64,000 nucleotides of DNA from Chania multitudinisentens RB-25. GTDB lineage: Bacteria; Pseudomonadota; Gammaproteobacteria; Enterobacterales; Enterobacteriaceae. The notes below the pieces were generated by a model that was not told the origin of the DNA, made no database searches, and was given only the letters and a program-made list of their open reading frames with translations. This document shows, piece by piece, positions 26,154-34,539 of this stretch (positions within the stretch are counted from its first letter, which is position 1; each line of letters opens with the position of its first letter). A program made the position numbers and the translations under genes. Location of the stretch: positions 2,418,001-2,482,000 of the forward strand of contig NZ_CP007044.2 of assembly GCF_000520015.2 (NCBI RefSeq), written 5' to 3'.

Positions 26154-27368
26154 ATGAAATTACCGATTTATCTGGACTACTCGGCAACGACTCCGGTCGA
26201 TCCACGTGTTGCCGGGAAGATGATGCAGTTTTTAACCCTTGACGGTACTTTCGGTAACCCGGCTTCCCGTTCCCACCGTTTCGGATGGCAGGCGGAAGAA
26301 GCTGTAGATATCGCCCGCAACCAGGTCGCTGAGCTGGTTGGCGCAGACCCACGTGAAATCGTGTTCACTTCTGGGGCGACCGAATCCGATAATCTGGCGA
26401 TCAAAGGCGCTGCCAATTTCTATCAGAAGAAAGGTAAGCACGTCATCACCAGCAAAACCGAACATAAAGCCGTGCTGGATACTTGCCGCCAGCTAGAGCG
26501 TGAAGGTTTTGAAGTTACCTATCTGGCACCTCAAGCGAATGGGATTATCGATCTCAAAGAACTTGAAGCAGCCATGCGAGAAGACACCATTCTGGTTTCT
26601 ATTATGCATGTCAATAATGAAATTGGTGTGGTGCAGGATATCGCAACCATTGGCGAAATGTGCCGTGCGCGCGGGATCATCTACCATGTCGATGCCACTC
26701 AAAGCGTAGGTAAACTGCCTATCGATCTGAGCAAACTGAAAGTCGATCTGATGTCTTTCTCTGGTCACAAGATTTATGGTCCAAAAGGCATAGGTGCATT
26801 GTACGTGCGCCGTAAACCACGCATCCGTATCGAAGCTCAGATCCACGGTGGTGGTCATGAGCGTGGTATGCGTTCTGGTACTCTGCCGGTTCATCAGATT
26901 GTGGGTATGGGCGAAGCCTACCGTATTGCTAAAGAAGAAATGGCGAGCGAAATGGCGCGGCTGCGTACTTTGCGCGATCGTCTGTGGAACGGCGTGAAAG
27001 ATATAGAAGAAGTTTATCTGAACGGCTGTCTGGAGCACGGTGTTCCAAACATTCTCAACGTCAGCTTCAACTATGTTGAAGGTGAGTCGCTGATCATGGC
27101 GCTGAAAGATCTGGCTGTATCTTCAGGTTCTGCCTGTACTTCTGCCAGCCTCGAACCTTCTTATGTGCTGCGAGCATTGGGCATGAATGATGAGCTAGCA
27201 CATAGCTCGATCCGTTTCTCTCTGGGGCGCTTCACCACGGAAGAAGAGATCGACTACACCATTTCGCTGGTCCATAAATCCATTGGTCGTCTGCGTGATC
27301 TTTCGCCACTGTGGGAAATGTTCAAGCAGGGCGTGGATATCAACAGCATCGAATGGGCACATCATTAA
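26154..27368 (+). CDS. iscS: Cysteine desulfurase IscS
   Basis: IscS takes sulfur from cysteine as a persulfide and gives it to IscU, tRNA thiolation enzymes and others. With the start at 26154 (MKLPIYLDYSATTPVDP) the length is 404 residues, equal to E. coli. The PLP Lys is in SFSGHKIYGPKGIG, and the persulfide-forming Cys is in the mobile loop SSGSACTSASLEPSYVLRAL. An upstream in-frame extension overlapping iscR is not supported. The gene is followed 24 nt later by iscU. Confidence 0.98.
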   Translation: MKLPIYLDYSATTPVDPRVAGKMMQFLTLDGTFGNPASRSHRFGWQAEEAVDIARNQVAELVGADPREIVFTSGATESDNLAIKGAANFYQKKGKHVITSKTEHKAVLDTCRQLEREGFEVTYLAPQANGIIDLKELEAAMREDTILVSIMHVNNEIGVVQDIATIGEMCRARGIIYHVDATQSVGKLPIDLSKLKVDLMSFSGHKIYGPKGIGALYVRRKPRIRIEAQIHGGGHERGMRSGTLPVHQIVGMGEAYRIAKEEMASEMARLRTLRDRLWNGVKDIEEVYLNGCLEHGVPNILNVSFNYVEGESLIMALKDLAVSSGSACTSASLEPSYVLRALGMNDELAHSSIRFSLGRFTTEEEIDYTISLVHKSIGRLRDLSPLWEMFKQGVDINSIEWAHH

Positions 27369-27392
27369 TTCTCAGGATCCAGGAACAACGTC

Positions 27393-27779
27393 ATGGCTTA
27401 CAGCGAAAAAGTAATCGATCACTATGAAAACCCGCGTAATGTGGGTTCCTTTGATAATGAAGATCCTACCGTCGGCAGCGGTATGGTCGGGGCACCGGCC
27501 TGCGGCGATGTCATGAAGCTGCAAATCAAGGTCAATAATGAAGGGATTATCGAAGATGCCCGTTTCAAGACCTACGGTTGTGGCTCGGCTATTGCATCCA
27601 GTTCGCTGGTGACCGAATGGATGAAAGGCAAATCTCTTGATCAGGCTGAAGCGATCAAAAACACCCAGATTGCCGAAGAGTTGGAGTTGCCGCCGGTTAA
27701 AATTCACTGTTCGATTCTGGCTGAAGACGCCATTAAAGCAGCGATTGCCGACTATAAAAGCAAGCATAGCGCCAAGTGA
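27393..27779 (+). CDS. iscU: Fe-S cluster scaffold IscU
   Basis: IscU assembles [2Fe-2S] clusters from IscS sulfur. The 128-residue protein keeps the three Cys ligands (GAPACGDVMKL, YGCGSAIA, KIHCSILAEDA) and the LPPVK motif bound by the chaperone HscA. Length and order are standard. The gap to iscA is longer than usual because a short palindromic element lies in it. Confidence 0.98.
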   Translation: MAYSEKVIDHYENPRNVGSFDNEDPTVGSGMVGAPACGDVMKLQIKVNNEGIIEDARFKTYGCGSAIASSSLVTEWMKGKSLDQAEAIKNTQIAEELELPPVKIHCSILAEDAIKAAIADYKSKHSAK

Positions 27780-27788
27780 TTTTTTGAT

Positions 27789-27847
27789 TATACCCAATGA
27801 ATTTCCAGCCACGGCCAGCCGTGCACGGCGTAAAAGATCAGGGTATA
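27789..27847. repeat. Short palindromic intergenic element between iscU and iscA
   Basis: TATACCCAATGAATTT on the left and AAGATCAGGGTATA on the right form terminal inverted repeats around an inner hairpin CACGGCCAGCCGTG. The 59-bp element almost fills the iscU-iscA gap and its ends resemble those of the ERIC element at 30994. It is probably an internally deleted ERIC-type or related miniature element. It may form a hairpin in the isc mRNA. Confidence 0.6.
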
Positions 27848-27864
27848 GAGAATGTGAGGTTGTT

Positions 27865-28188
27865 ATGTCGATTACTATGAGCGACAGTGCTGCACAGCGT
27901 GTTCAGGCGTTTTTGAATCACCGTGGCAAAGGTCTTGGTCTGCGCTTGGGAGTGAGAACTTCCGGCTGCTCCGGTATGGCGTATGTGCTGGAATTTGTTG
28001 ATGAAACGAACGATGACGATATCGTTTTTGAAGACAAAGGCGTTAAGGTGATCATTGACGGTAAAAGCCTAGTCTACCTTGACGGCACTGAACTTGATTT
28101 CGTTAAGGAGGGCCTGAACGAAGGTTTCAAGTTCAACAACCCTAATGTCTCAAGCGAGTGTGGCTGCGGCGAAAGTTTTAACGTCTGA
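27865..28188 (+). CDS. iscA: A-type Fe-S carrier IscA
   Basis: IscA carries iron or Fe-S clusters to apoproteins. The start at 27865 (MSITMSDSAAQRVQAFL) gives 107 residues, equal to E. coli IscA. The three conserved Cys residues are in TSGCSGMAYVLEF and SECGCGESFNV. GAGGTTGTTATG gives a Shine-Dalgarno just before the start. Confidence 0.97.
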   Translation: MSITMSDSAAQRVQAFLNHRGKGLGLRLGVRTSGCSGMAYVLEFVDETNDDDIVFEDKGVKVIIDGKSLVYLDGTELDFVKEGLNEGFKFNNPNVSSECGCGESFNV

Positions 28189-28256
28189 CAGCTCGTCGTG
28201 CTCCCCCGTATTGTGCGGGGGAACCTTAACCATCACGATAATGCCCAGAGCACGCT

Positions 28257-28778
28257 ATGGATTACTTTACTTTATTCGGGCTACCGGTTCGCTATAACGT
28301 GGACGGTAGCTTGCTTGCCTTACGCTATCAAGACCTACAGCGCCAATTTCACCCTGATCGCCATGCTCTCCAGCCTGAACGTGACCGCCTGATGGCATTA
28401 CAACAGGCGGCAACTATCAATGACGCTTACCAGTCGCTAAAGCATCCGTTAAAACGTGCAGAGTATATGCTATCTTTGCACGGCTTTGATTTGCACAATG
28501 AGCAACACACGATGCGTGACACGGCGTTTCTGATGGAACAGTTGGAACTGCGTGAAGAACTTGATGCTATCGAACGCCAACCAAATGCGGAGAGTGTGCT
28601 TGCTACTTTCGCAGCACGCCTGAACAACACTTTCAAACAGCGTAGTGCGCAGATGGTGCTGGAACTGGATAATCAGCAGTGGCCGCAAGCCGCTGATACC
28701 GTGCGTAAACTGCGTTTTTTGGACAAACTTCAGCAGCAGGTTGAACAACTCGAAGAAAAATTGCTGGGTTTTGAGTAA
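28257..28778 (+). CDS. hscB: Co-chaperone HscB (J-protein)
   Basis: HscB delivers IscU to the Hsp70 HscA and stimulates its ATPase. The 173-residue protein has an N-terminal J domain with the HPD motif in FHPDRHAL (about residues 31-38) and a C-terminal three-helix IscU-binding domain (from about residue 80). It begins MDYFTLFGLPVRY. Order and spacing within the isc operon are standard. Confidence 0.97.
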   Translation: MDYFTLFGLPVRYNVDGSLLALRYQDLQRQFHPDRHALQPERDRLMALQQAATINDAYQSLKHPLKRAEYMLSLHGFDLHNEQHTMRDTAFLMEQLELREELDAIERQPNAESVLATFAARLNNTFKQRSAQMVLELDNQQWPQAADTVRKLRFLDKLQQQVEQLEEKLLGFE

Positions 28779-28804
28779 TACATTTTGATTGTGGAAGCCC
28801 TAAC

Positions 28805-30655
28805 ATGGCCTTATTACAAATTAGCGAGCCTGGTCTCAGCGCGGCGCCGCACCAACGTCGTTTAGCTGCCGGTATCGATTTAGGCACTACCCATTCGTTG
28901 GTCGCCACTGTGCGCAGCGGTCAGGCTGAAACACTGGCCGACGAACAAGGGCGTATTCTGCTGCCCTCTGTGGTGCATTATCAGGCTACAGAACACCAGG
29001 TAGGCTGGGCCGCTCGTGCGCAGGCAGCACAAGACCCCACTAATGTCATCAGTTCGGTCAAACGTATGATGGGCCGTTCGTTGGCTGATGTACAACAGCG
29101 TTACCCAAACTTGCCCTATCAGTTTCAAGCCAGTGAAAGCGGCCTGCCGATGATGCTAACCAGCGCTGGCCTGGTTAACCCGGTCGGGGTGTCTGCCGAT
29201 ATCCTCAAGGCACTTTCTGCACGTGCGCAGGCAGCACTGAAAGGTGAACTTGACGGCGTGGTGATTACCGTTCCAGCTTATTTTGACGATGCGCAGCGCC
29301 AGGGCACCAAAGATGCTGCGCGTTTGGCGGGCCTGCACGTGCTGCGTCTGTTGAATGAGCCCACCGCAGCGGCAATTGCCTACGGGCTGGATTCAGGCCA
29401 GGAAGGGGTGATCGCCGTTTACGATCTGGGCGGTGGTACTTTTGATATTTCCATTCTTCGCCTTAGCCGTGGCGTATTTGAAGTGCTGGCTACCGGCGGT
29501 GATTCTGCATTGGGCGGTGATGATTTCGATCATCTGTTGGTTGACTGGCTACGTGAGCAGGCGGGTATCACCGATCGTAGCGATCATGGCCTGCAACGCC
29601 AACTACTGGACGCAGCGATCGACGCAAAAATCACATTAAGTGATGCGCCAAGCGCCAAGATTGAGGTGGCTGGCTGGCGAGGTGAGATTACCCGCGAACA
29701 GTTTGAAGTACTGATCGTTTCCTTGGTGAAGCGTACTCTGCTGGCGTGCCGCCGTGCACTGAAAGATGCTGCTGTCAATGCTGATGAGGTGTTGGAAGTA
29801 GTGATGGTCGGCGGGTCTACCCGCGTGCCGTTGGTGCGCGAACAGGTGGGTGATTTCTTTGGCCGCGTGCCGTTAACCTCTATCGATCCCGATAAAGTGG
29901 TGGCTATCGGCGCAGCAATTCAAGCGGATATTCTGGTGGGCAATAAACCAGACAGCGAAATGCTGTTGTTGGATGTGATCCCGCTGTCGCTGGGCTTGGA
30001 AACCATGGGAGGGTTGGTGGAAAAAGTGATCCCGCGCAATACCACCATTCCTGTGGCGCGTGCGCAAGAGTTCACCACCTTCAAAGATGGCCAGAGTGCG
30101 ATGATGATCCATGTGCTGCAAGGGGAACGTGAACTGGTGCAGGATTGCCGTTCGCTGGCTCGCTTTACGCTACGTGGTTTGCCACCATTGCCTGCGGGTG
30201 GGGCGCATATTCGTGTCACCTTCCAGGTGGATGCGGATGGCCTGCTGAGTGTGACAGCGATGGAGAAATCCACCGGTGTTGAAGCCTCCATCCAAGTGAA
30301 GCCTTCTTATGGCCTGTCCGATGCCGAGATTGCAGGCATGATTAAGGACTCAATGGCTAATGCACAAAGTGATATCGGCGCACGCAGGCTGGCAGAACAG
30401 CAGGTTGATGCTTCACGCGTGCTGGAGAGCCTACAGGGCGCTTTAGCGAGTGATGCCGCATTGCTGAGTGAAGAAGAAAGCCAGGCAATCAGCGCTGCGG
30501 TAGTAAATTTGCAGCAGGCTATGCAGGGTACCGATCCTGCGGTTATCGAAGCCGCAATAAAAATAGTTGATGCAACAACTCAAGATTTTGCCGCGCGCCG
30601 TATGGATGCTTCTATTCGCCGTGCGCTGGCAGGCCATTCTGTGGACGAGGTTTAA
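28805..30655 (+). CDS. hscA: Fe-S biogenesis Hsp70 chaperone HscA
   Basis: HscA drives cluster release from IscU by recognising its LPPVK motif. The 616-residue protein has the Hsp70 ATPase domain (AAGIDLGTTHSLVATVRSG, YDLGGGTFDISIL and VMVGGSTRVPLVRE) to about residue 385, then a substrate-binding beta-domain and helical lid. Length equals E. coli HscA. It is followed 2 nt later by fdx. Confidence 0.97.
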   Translation: MALLQISEPGLSAAPHQRRLAAGIDLGTTHSLVATVRSGQAETLADEQGRILLPSVVHYQATEHQVGWAARAQAAQDPTNVISSVKRMMGRSLADVQQRYPNLPYQFQASESGLPMMLTSAGLVNPVGVSADILKALSARAQAALKGELDGVVITVPAYFDDAQRQGTKDAARLAGLHVLRLLNEPTAAAIAYGLDSGQEGVIAVYDLGGGTFDISILRLSRGVFEVLATGGDSALGGDDFDHLLVDWLREQAGITDRSDHGLQRQLLDAAIDAKITLSDAPSAKIEVAGWRGEITREQFEVLIVSLVKRTLLACRRALKDAAVNADEVLEVVMVGGSTRVPLVREQVGDFFGRVPLTSIDPDKVVAIGAAIQADILVGNKPDSEMLLLDVIPLSLGLETMGGLVEKVIPRNTTIPVARAQEFTTFKDGQSAMMIHVLQGERELVQDCRSLARFTLRGLPPLPAGGAHIRVTFQVDADGLLSVTAMEKSTGVEASIQVKPSYGLSDAEIAGMIKDSMANAQSDIGARRLAEQQVDASRVLESLQGALASDAALLSEEESQAISAAVVNLQQAMQGTDPAVIEAAIKIVDATTQDFAARRMDASIRRALAGHSVDEV

Positions 30656-30657
30656 CC

Positions 30658-30993
30658 ATGCCAAAAGTTGTTTTCCTGCCCCATCAAGATTTATGTCCAG
30701 AGGGAGCAGTGCTGGAAGCGGAGCCAGGGGAAACGATCCTCAACGTTGCGCTGCGTAACGGGATTGAAATTGAACACGCCTGTGAAAAATCCTGTGCTTG
30801 TACCACTTGTCACTGCATTGTGCGCGAAGGGTTTGATTCCTTGGCCGAGAGCAGTGAATTGGAAGATGACATGCTGGACAAAGCCTGGGGGCTGGAGCCA
30901 GAAAGCCGTTTGAGCTGCCAGGCGCGCGTTACCGATGAAGATCTGGTGGTCGAAATGCCACGCTATACTATCAACCACGCACGCGAGCACTAA
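30658..30993 (+). CDS. fdx: Adrenodoxin-type [2Fe-2S] ferredoxin
   Basis: Fdx supplies electrons for Fe-S cluster assembly. The 111-residue protein has the cluster ligands Cys42, Cys48, Cys51 and Cys87 (ACEKSCACTTCHC and LSCQARV). It starts 2 nt after hscA. Directly at its stop codon (30991-30993) an ERIC element begins, which separates it from iscX. Confidence 0.97.
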   Translation: MPKVVFLPHQDLCPEGAVLEAEPGETILNVALRNGIEIEHACEKSCACTTCHCIVREGFDSLAESSELEDDMLDKAWGLEPESRLSCQARVTDEDLVVEMPRYTINHAREH

Positions 30994-31120
30994 TTTACCC
31001 TTTGTCTTTCAAGCCGCAGCGTTGTTGACCGCACTCGCTCACCCCAGTCACTTACTCAAGTAAGCTCCTGGGGATTCACGAGTTTGTCGCCTAGCTGCAA
31101 CTTGAAATCCATTGGGTAAA
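30994..31120. repeat. ERIC element (127 bp) between fdx and iscX
   Basis: The central part carries GTAAGCTCCTGGGGATTCAC and, on the other strand, AGTAAGTGACTGGGGTGAGC, which are the two classic conserved ERIC core sequences. Outer arms (TTTACCC...TTTCAAG and CTTGAAA...GGGTAAA) complete the long inverted repeat. The length of 127 bp is that of the full-length ERIC. It starts exactly after the fdx stop codon and ends 30 bp before iscX. Confidence 0.93.
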
Positions 31121-31150
31121 ATGAGGCACAATGTACTGCTGGAGATAATC

Positions 31151-31351
31151 ATGGGACTAAAGTGGACTGACAGCCGTGAAATCGGCGAAGCCCTGTATGA
31201 CCAATACCCGGATCTCGATCCGAAAACCGTGCGTTTTACCGATATGCACCAATGGATTTGCGATCTGGAAGAATTCGATGATGATCCGCAAGCGTCTAAC
31301 GAAAAGATCTTGGAAGCGATTTTGTTAGTCTGGCTAGATGAAGCGGAATAA
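31151..31351 (+). CDS. iscX: IscX (YfhJ) Fe-S assembly regulator
   Basis: IscX binds IscS and iron and modulates cluster assembly. The start at 31151 (MGLKWTDSREIGEALYD) gives 66 residues, the family length. The acidic segment DLEEFDDDPQASNEK and the end ILLVWLDEAE are typical. A Shine-Dalgarno CTGGAGATAATC precedes it. The ERIC just upstream may change how much of the isc transcript reaches it. Confidence 0.95.
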   Translation: MGLKWTDSREIGEALYDQYPDLDPKTVRFTDMHQWICDLEEFDDDPQASNEKILEAILLVWLDEAE

Positions 31352-31358
31352 ATAGCGT

Positions 31359-31384
31359 AACGGGCTGCCTATGGTGGCCCGTTT
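31359..31384 (+). terminator. Hairpin after iscX
   Basis: AACGGGC and GCCCGTT pair around TGCCTATGGTG, 7 bp after the iscX stop, followed by a weak T-rich stretch (TGTGTTGTAT). It is a plausible, possibly leaky, end of the isc operon before pepB. Confidence 0.5.
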
Positions 31385-31436
31385 GTGTTGTATCCAATAC
31401 GATTAATAAAAGAATAATCTGGACTGGAGTAAGGCT

Positions 31437-32732
31437 ATGACAACTGAAATCATGCAGATCACACTATCCCAGCAGACGGCCGATGCGCGTTGGGGTGAAA
31501 AAGCGTTGCTGAGTATCAATAACGACGGCATGACTATTCACCTCACCGGTAAAGATGAATTAGGTGTTATCCAGCGTGTGGCGCGCAAGATTGACGGCCA
31601 GGGCATCAAGAAAGTGAAACTGGCTGGTGAGGGTTGGGGGCTGGAACAAAGTTGGGCATTCTGGCAGGGGTATCGTGGGCCAAAAGGCCAACGCAGCGTT
31701 GAATGGGCGGAACTGCCAGCAGCGGAACAGCAAGAGCTGAAACAGCGTTTGAAAATTGTTGACTGGGTACGTGACACCATCAATATGCCCGCAGAAGAAT
31801 TGGGGCCAGAACAGCTGGCTACACGCACAATTGATCTGATGTGCAGCGTGGGTGGTGATGCGGTGAGTTACCGTATCACCAAAGGTGAAGATTTGCGTGA
31901 GCAAAACTATGCGGGCTTGCATACCGTTGGCCGCGGTTCTGAGCGTGCTGCCGTATTTCTGGCATTGGATTTCAACCCGACTGGCAACCCAGATGCCCCG
32001 GTGTTTGCTTGCCTGGTAGGTAAAGGTATCACTTTCGACTCTGGTGGTTACAGCCTGAAACAGAGCGCCTTTATGGATTCGATGAAATCCGACATGGGGG
32101 GCGCGGCGACCATCACCGGGGCGCTGGCGTTGGCGGTAGCGCGTGGTTTGCAGCAACGGGTGAAGTTATATCTGTGCTGTGCGGATAATATGGTCAGTGG
32201 GAACGCCTTCAAGCTGGGGGATATTATCCGCTACCGTAACGGCAAAACCGTCGAAGTCATGAATACTGATGCTGAAGGGCGCTTGGTTCTAGCCGACGGC
32301 CTGATCGATGCCAGTGAGCAAAATCCAGAGCTGATCATTGATTGTGCTACGTTGACCGGGGCGGCAAAAACCGCGTTGGGTAACGATTATCATGCACTAT
32401 TCAGTTTTGATGATGCTTTGGCACAAGAACTGTTGGCGAGCGCTAACGGCGAACAGGAGCCTTTCTGGCGCTTGCCGCTGGCGGAGTTCCATCGCAGCCA
32501 GTTACCCTCCAACTTTGCCGATTTGAACAACGTGGCAGGGGCGGCCTACCCGGCGGGTGCCAGCACGGCGGCGGCGTTCCTGTCGCATTTTGTGAAGGAC
32601 TACCAGAAAGGCTGGTTACATATCGATTGCTCTGCCACTTATCGTAAAGGTGCAGTAGAACAATGGTCAGCAGGCGCAACCGGCCTGGGTGTGCGCACGC
32701 TGGCTAATCTGTTGCTGCGTAAAGCCAAATAA
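31437..32732 (+). CDS. pepB: Aminopeptidase B
   Basis: PepB is an M17-family, manganese-dependent leucyl-type aminopeptidase of the cytosol. The 431-residue protein has the metal-binding segments KGITFDSGGYSLK, MKSDMGGAATI and the signature NTDAEGRLVLADG. Length is close to the 427 residues of E. coli PepB, and the N-terminal ITLSQQTADARWGEKA fits. It follows the isc operon, as in E. coli. Confidence 0.95.
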   Translation: MTTEIMQITLSQQTADARWGEKALLSINNDGMTIHLTGKDELGVIQRVARKIDGQGIKKVKLAGEGWGLEQSWAFWQGYRGPKGQRSVEWAELPAAEQQELKQRLKIVDWVRDTINMPAEELGPEQLATRTIDLMCSVGGDAVSYRITKGEDLREQNYAGLHTVGRGSERAAVFLALDFNPTGNPDAPVFACLVGKGITFDSGGYSLKQSAFMDSMKSDMGGAATITGALALAVARGLQQRVKLYLCCADNMVSGNAFKLGDIIRYRNGKTVEVMNTDAEGRLVLADGLIDASEQNPELIIDCATLTGAAKTALGNDYHALFSFDDALAQELLASANGEQEPFWRLPLAEFHRSQLPSNFADLNNVAGAAYPAGASTAAAFLSHFVKDYQKGWLHIDCSATYRKGAVEQWSAGATGLGVRTLANLLLRKAK

Positions 32733-32773
32733 TCGCAGAGCAGATTGCCCGGCTTTAACATGACGTTTTCAGG

Positions 32774-32797
32774 AAGGGCTCAGCATGCTGAGCCCTT
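32774..32797 (+). terminator. Perfect 24-bp palindrome after pepB
   Basis: AAGGGCTCAGCA and TGCTGAGCCCTT are exact complements with no loop bases; in RNA the central 4 bases would form the loop. Only a weak T-stretch (TTAAT) follows. It lies 41 bp after the pepB stop and 18 bp before sseB, so it is probably a pepB terminator. Confidence 0.65.
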
Positions 32798-32815
32798 AAT
32801 ACATTGGAGTAAGCA

Positions 32816-33652
32816 ATGAGTGTCCACCACCATGATGACGATGCCGTTCCAGGCGAAAACCAACTGGAACGCCTTTTGCGGCTAGCGGTAGCGGAAGCTG
32901 CATATCGCCCGGCGTTTTTCCGTGAATTGCTGGATTCGACGGTTTACATTCTGGGTGACAGCGAGCAGTTGCAGCAGGAAGGCGAAGTCATACTCAACGC
33001 TGAGACTCCGGTGAATATTCAGCATTGGGAAAAACAGGATGGTAGCAGCGTTGTACCGTTTTTCTCTTCGCTGGAAACGTTGCAAAAAGCCGTGGAAGTT
33101 GAGCAACCGTTTATCGCCATGCCTGCCCGTGTACTGTTTGAAATCACACAAGGGGCCGATCTGTTCCTCAACCCGAAAGCGGAATACGGTAAAGAATTTT
33201 TTCCTGATGAGATTGCCATGTTGCTGGCCACGGGTGGGGTAGTGAAACCGGTGGAACGTGATATTGATAAAGAAACGCAAATCCTGCTGGGGCAACCCGA
33301 GGAGTATCCTGCGGCGATGGTGGAGGCGCTGACAACGTTATTCAGCCAACGTAAGCCGGTACGCCGCGCGTTTCTGGCTTTGATGCACGATCGGGCCGTG
33401 GACGAGAAACCTAATCTGTTGATCGGCCTGGAGGTGGATGGCGAACAGGCTGAGATCGAAGCCTTAATCAGTGAAGCAGGCAGCGTGGCCAGCGAAACTG
33501 CCTTGAATGACGATCCGGTCGATTTTTGCCTGGTGGCCGAAAAGGAAGCGGGGGTCAGCCATTATATGCTCACGCATACGCAACCGTTTTATCAGCGCCG
33601 TTGGGGCAGTTGGCTGCGTAATATCATTCCTTCCGTCAACAAAATACAGTAA
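32816..33652 (+). CDS. sseB: SseB, enhanced serine sensitivity protein
   Basis: The 278-residue acidic soluble protein is of the SseB family, linked in E. coli to serine sensitivity when overexpressed; its mechanism is unknown. The N-terminal segment ENQLERLLRLAVAEAAYRPA and the phrase PFFSSLETLQKAV are typical. It is somewhat longer than the 258-residue E. coli protein, with a short N-terminal addition rich in His and Asp. It follows pepB, the conserved order. Confidence 0.9.
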   Translation: MSVHHHDDDAVPGENQLERLLRLAVAEAAYRPAFFRELLDSTVYILGDSEQLQQEGEVILNAETPVNIQHWEKQDGSSVVPFFSSLETLQKAVEVEQPFIAMPARVLFEITQGADLFLNPKAEYGKEFFPDEIAMLLATGGVVKPVERDIDKETQILLGQPEEYPAAMVEALTTLFSQRKPVRRAFLALMHDRAVDEKPNLLIGLEVDGEQAEIEALISEAGSVASETALNDDPVDFCLVAEKEAGVSHYMLTHTQPFYQRRWGSWLRNIIPSVNKIQ

Positions 33653-33850
33653 GCAGGCTTTTTACAGGCGTTCCCTTTGTTGATGAAAATGGTGACCATG
33701 GTTGAATGTAGGGAATTACGATGATTTTTTTTAATGAAATGTTGATTTTCCCGTAGGCAAGCGTTAACGGTGCACATATAATTTGCGCCACTTGAGAAGG
33801 CCGGCCCAAATTCTTGTCCGGTCTGTTTTGAAAGTCTGACAGAGGCCATC

Positions 33851-34276
33851 ATGACCGTAGAACGTACCTTTTCCATCATTAAACCAAATGCTGTAGCCAA
33901 CAACGACATTGGCGCAATCTATGCACGTTTCGAGCGCGCGGGTTTCAAAATCATTGCCTCCAAAATGCTGCGTTTGACACGCGAACAAGCTGAAGGCTTC
34001 TATGCTGAGCACAAAGGCCGCCCTTTCTTTGACGGCTTGGTTGAGTTCATGACCTCTGGCCCGATCGTGGTTCAGGTACTGGAAGCAGAAAACGCCGTAC
34101 AGCGTAACCGCGACATCATGGGCGCAACCAACCCAGACAACGCCTTGGCCGGTACCCTGCGTGCCGATTATGCAGATAGCTTCACGGCTAACGCCGTTCA
34201 CGGTTCCGATGCCGTAGAGTCTGCTCAGCGTGAAATCGCCTATTTCTTTAACGAAAGCGAAATCTGCCCACGTTGA
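33851..34276 (+). CDS. ndk: Nucleoside diphosphate kinase
   Basis: Ndk transfers the terminal phosphate between nucleoside triphosphates and diphosphates through a phospho-His. The 141-residue protein starts MTVERTFSIIKPNAVANND and has the active-site His in NAVHGSDAVESA. All family features are intact. A -10-like TATAAT at 33777-33782 lies 68 bp upstream without a clear -35. The 198-bp gap after sseB holds no gene. Confidence 0.98.
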   Translation: MTVERTFSIIKPNAVANNDIGAIYARFERAGFKIIASKMLRLTREQAEGFYAEHKGRPFFDGLVEFMTSGPIVVQVLEAENAVQRNRDIMGATNPDNALAGTLRADYADSFTANAVHGSDAVESAQREIAYFFNESEICPR

Positions 34277-34289
34277 TATCCCTGTTGTT

Positions 34290-34324
34290 TTTCAGGCAGC
34301 AGTCTGATCGATTGCAACTTGAAA
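34290..34324. repeat. Small inverted repeat after ndk
   Basis: TTTCAGGCAGCAG and TTGCAACTTGAAA form an imperfect inverted repeat whose arms resemble the outer arms of the ERIC element (TTTCAAG...GCAG). It is probably a remnant of an ERIC-type element. Confidence 0.45.
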
Positions 34325-34411
34325 TTCATTGGAGATCGCGGCTGTTTTTATGCTGAAACAATAAAAATGTCTCAGGCATGGAAACCTGCTACTAAAATTT
34401 GTACAATGCCG

Positions 34412-34447
34412 CGCCCCGGATGAGCCACCTTATCTGGGGCGTGTTTT
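34412..34447 (+). terminator. Rho-independent terminator between ndk and rlmN
   Basis: CGCCCCGGA and TCTGGGGCG form a 9-bp stem (with a G-T pair) with a 12-nt loop, followed by TGTTTTTAT. Confidence 0.75.
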
Positions 34448-34460
34448 TATCCCCTTGTTT

Positions 34461-34492
34461 TTTCAAGCAGCCGCTAGGGCTGCGGTTTGAAA
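34461..34492. repeat. Small palindrome before rlmN
   Basis: TTTCAAGCAGCC and GGCTGCGGTTTGAAA pair around GCTAG. The arms resemble those of the element at 34290 and the outer arms of ERIC. It lies between the terminator and the rlmN start. Confidence 0.5.
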
Positions 34493-34539
34493 GATAGAGA
34501 TAGCGCCATAACGTGTAACAACGAGGCCAAGAGATCATT

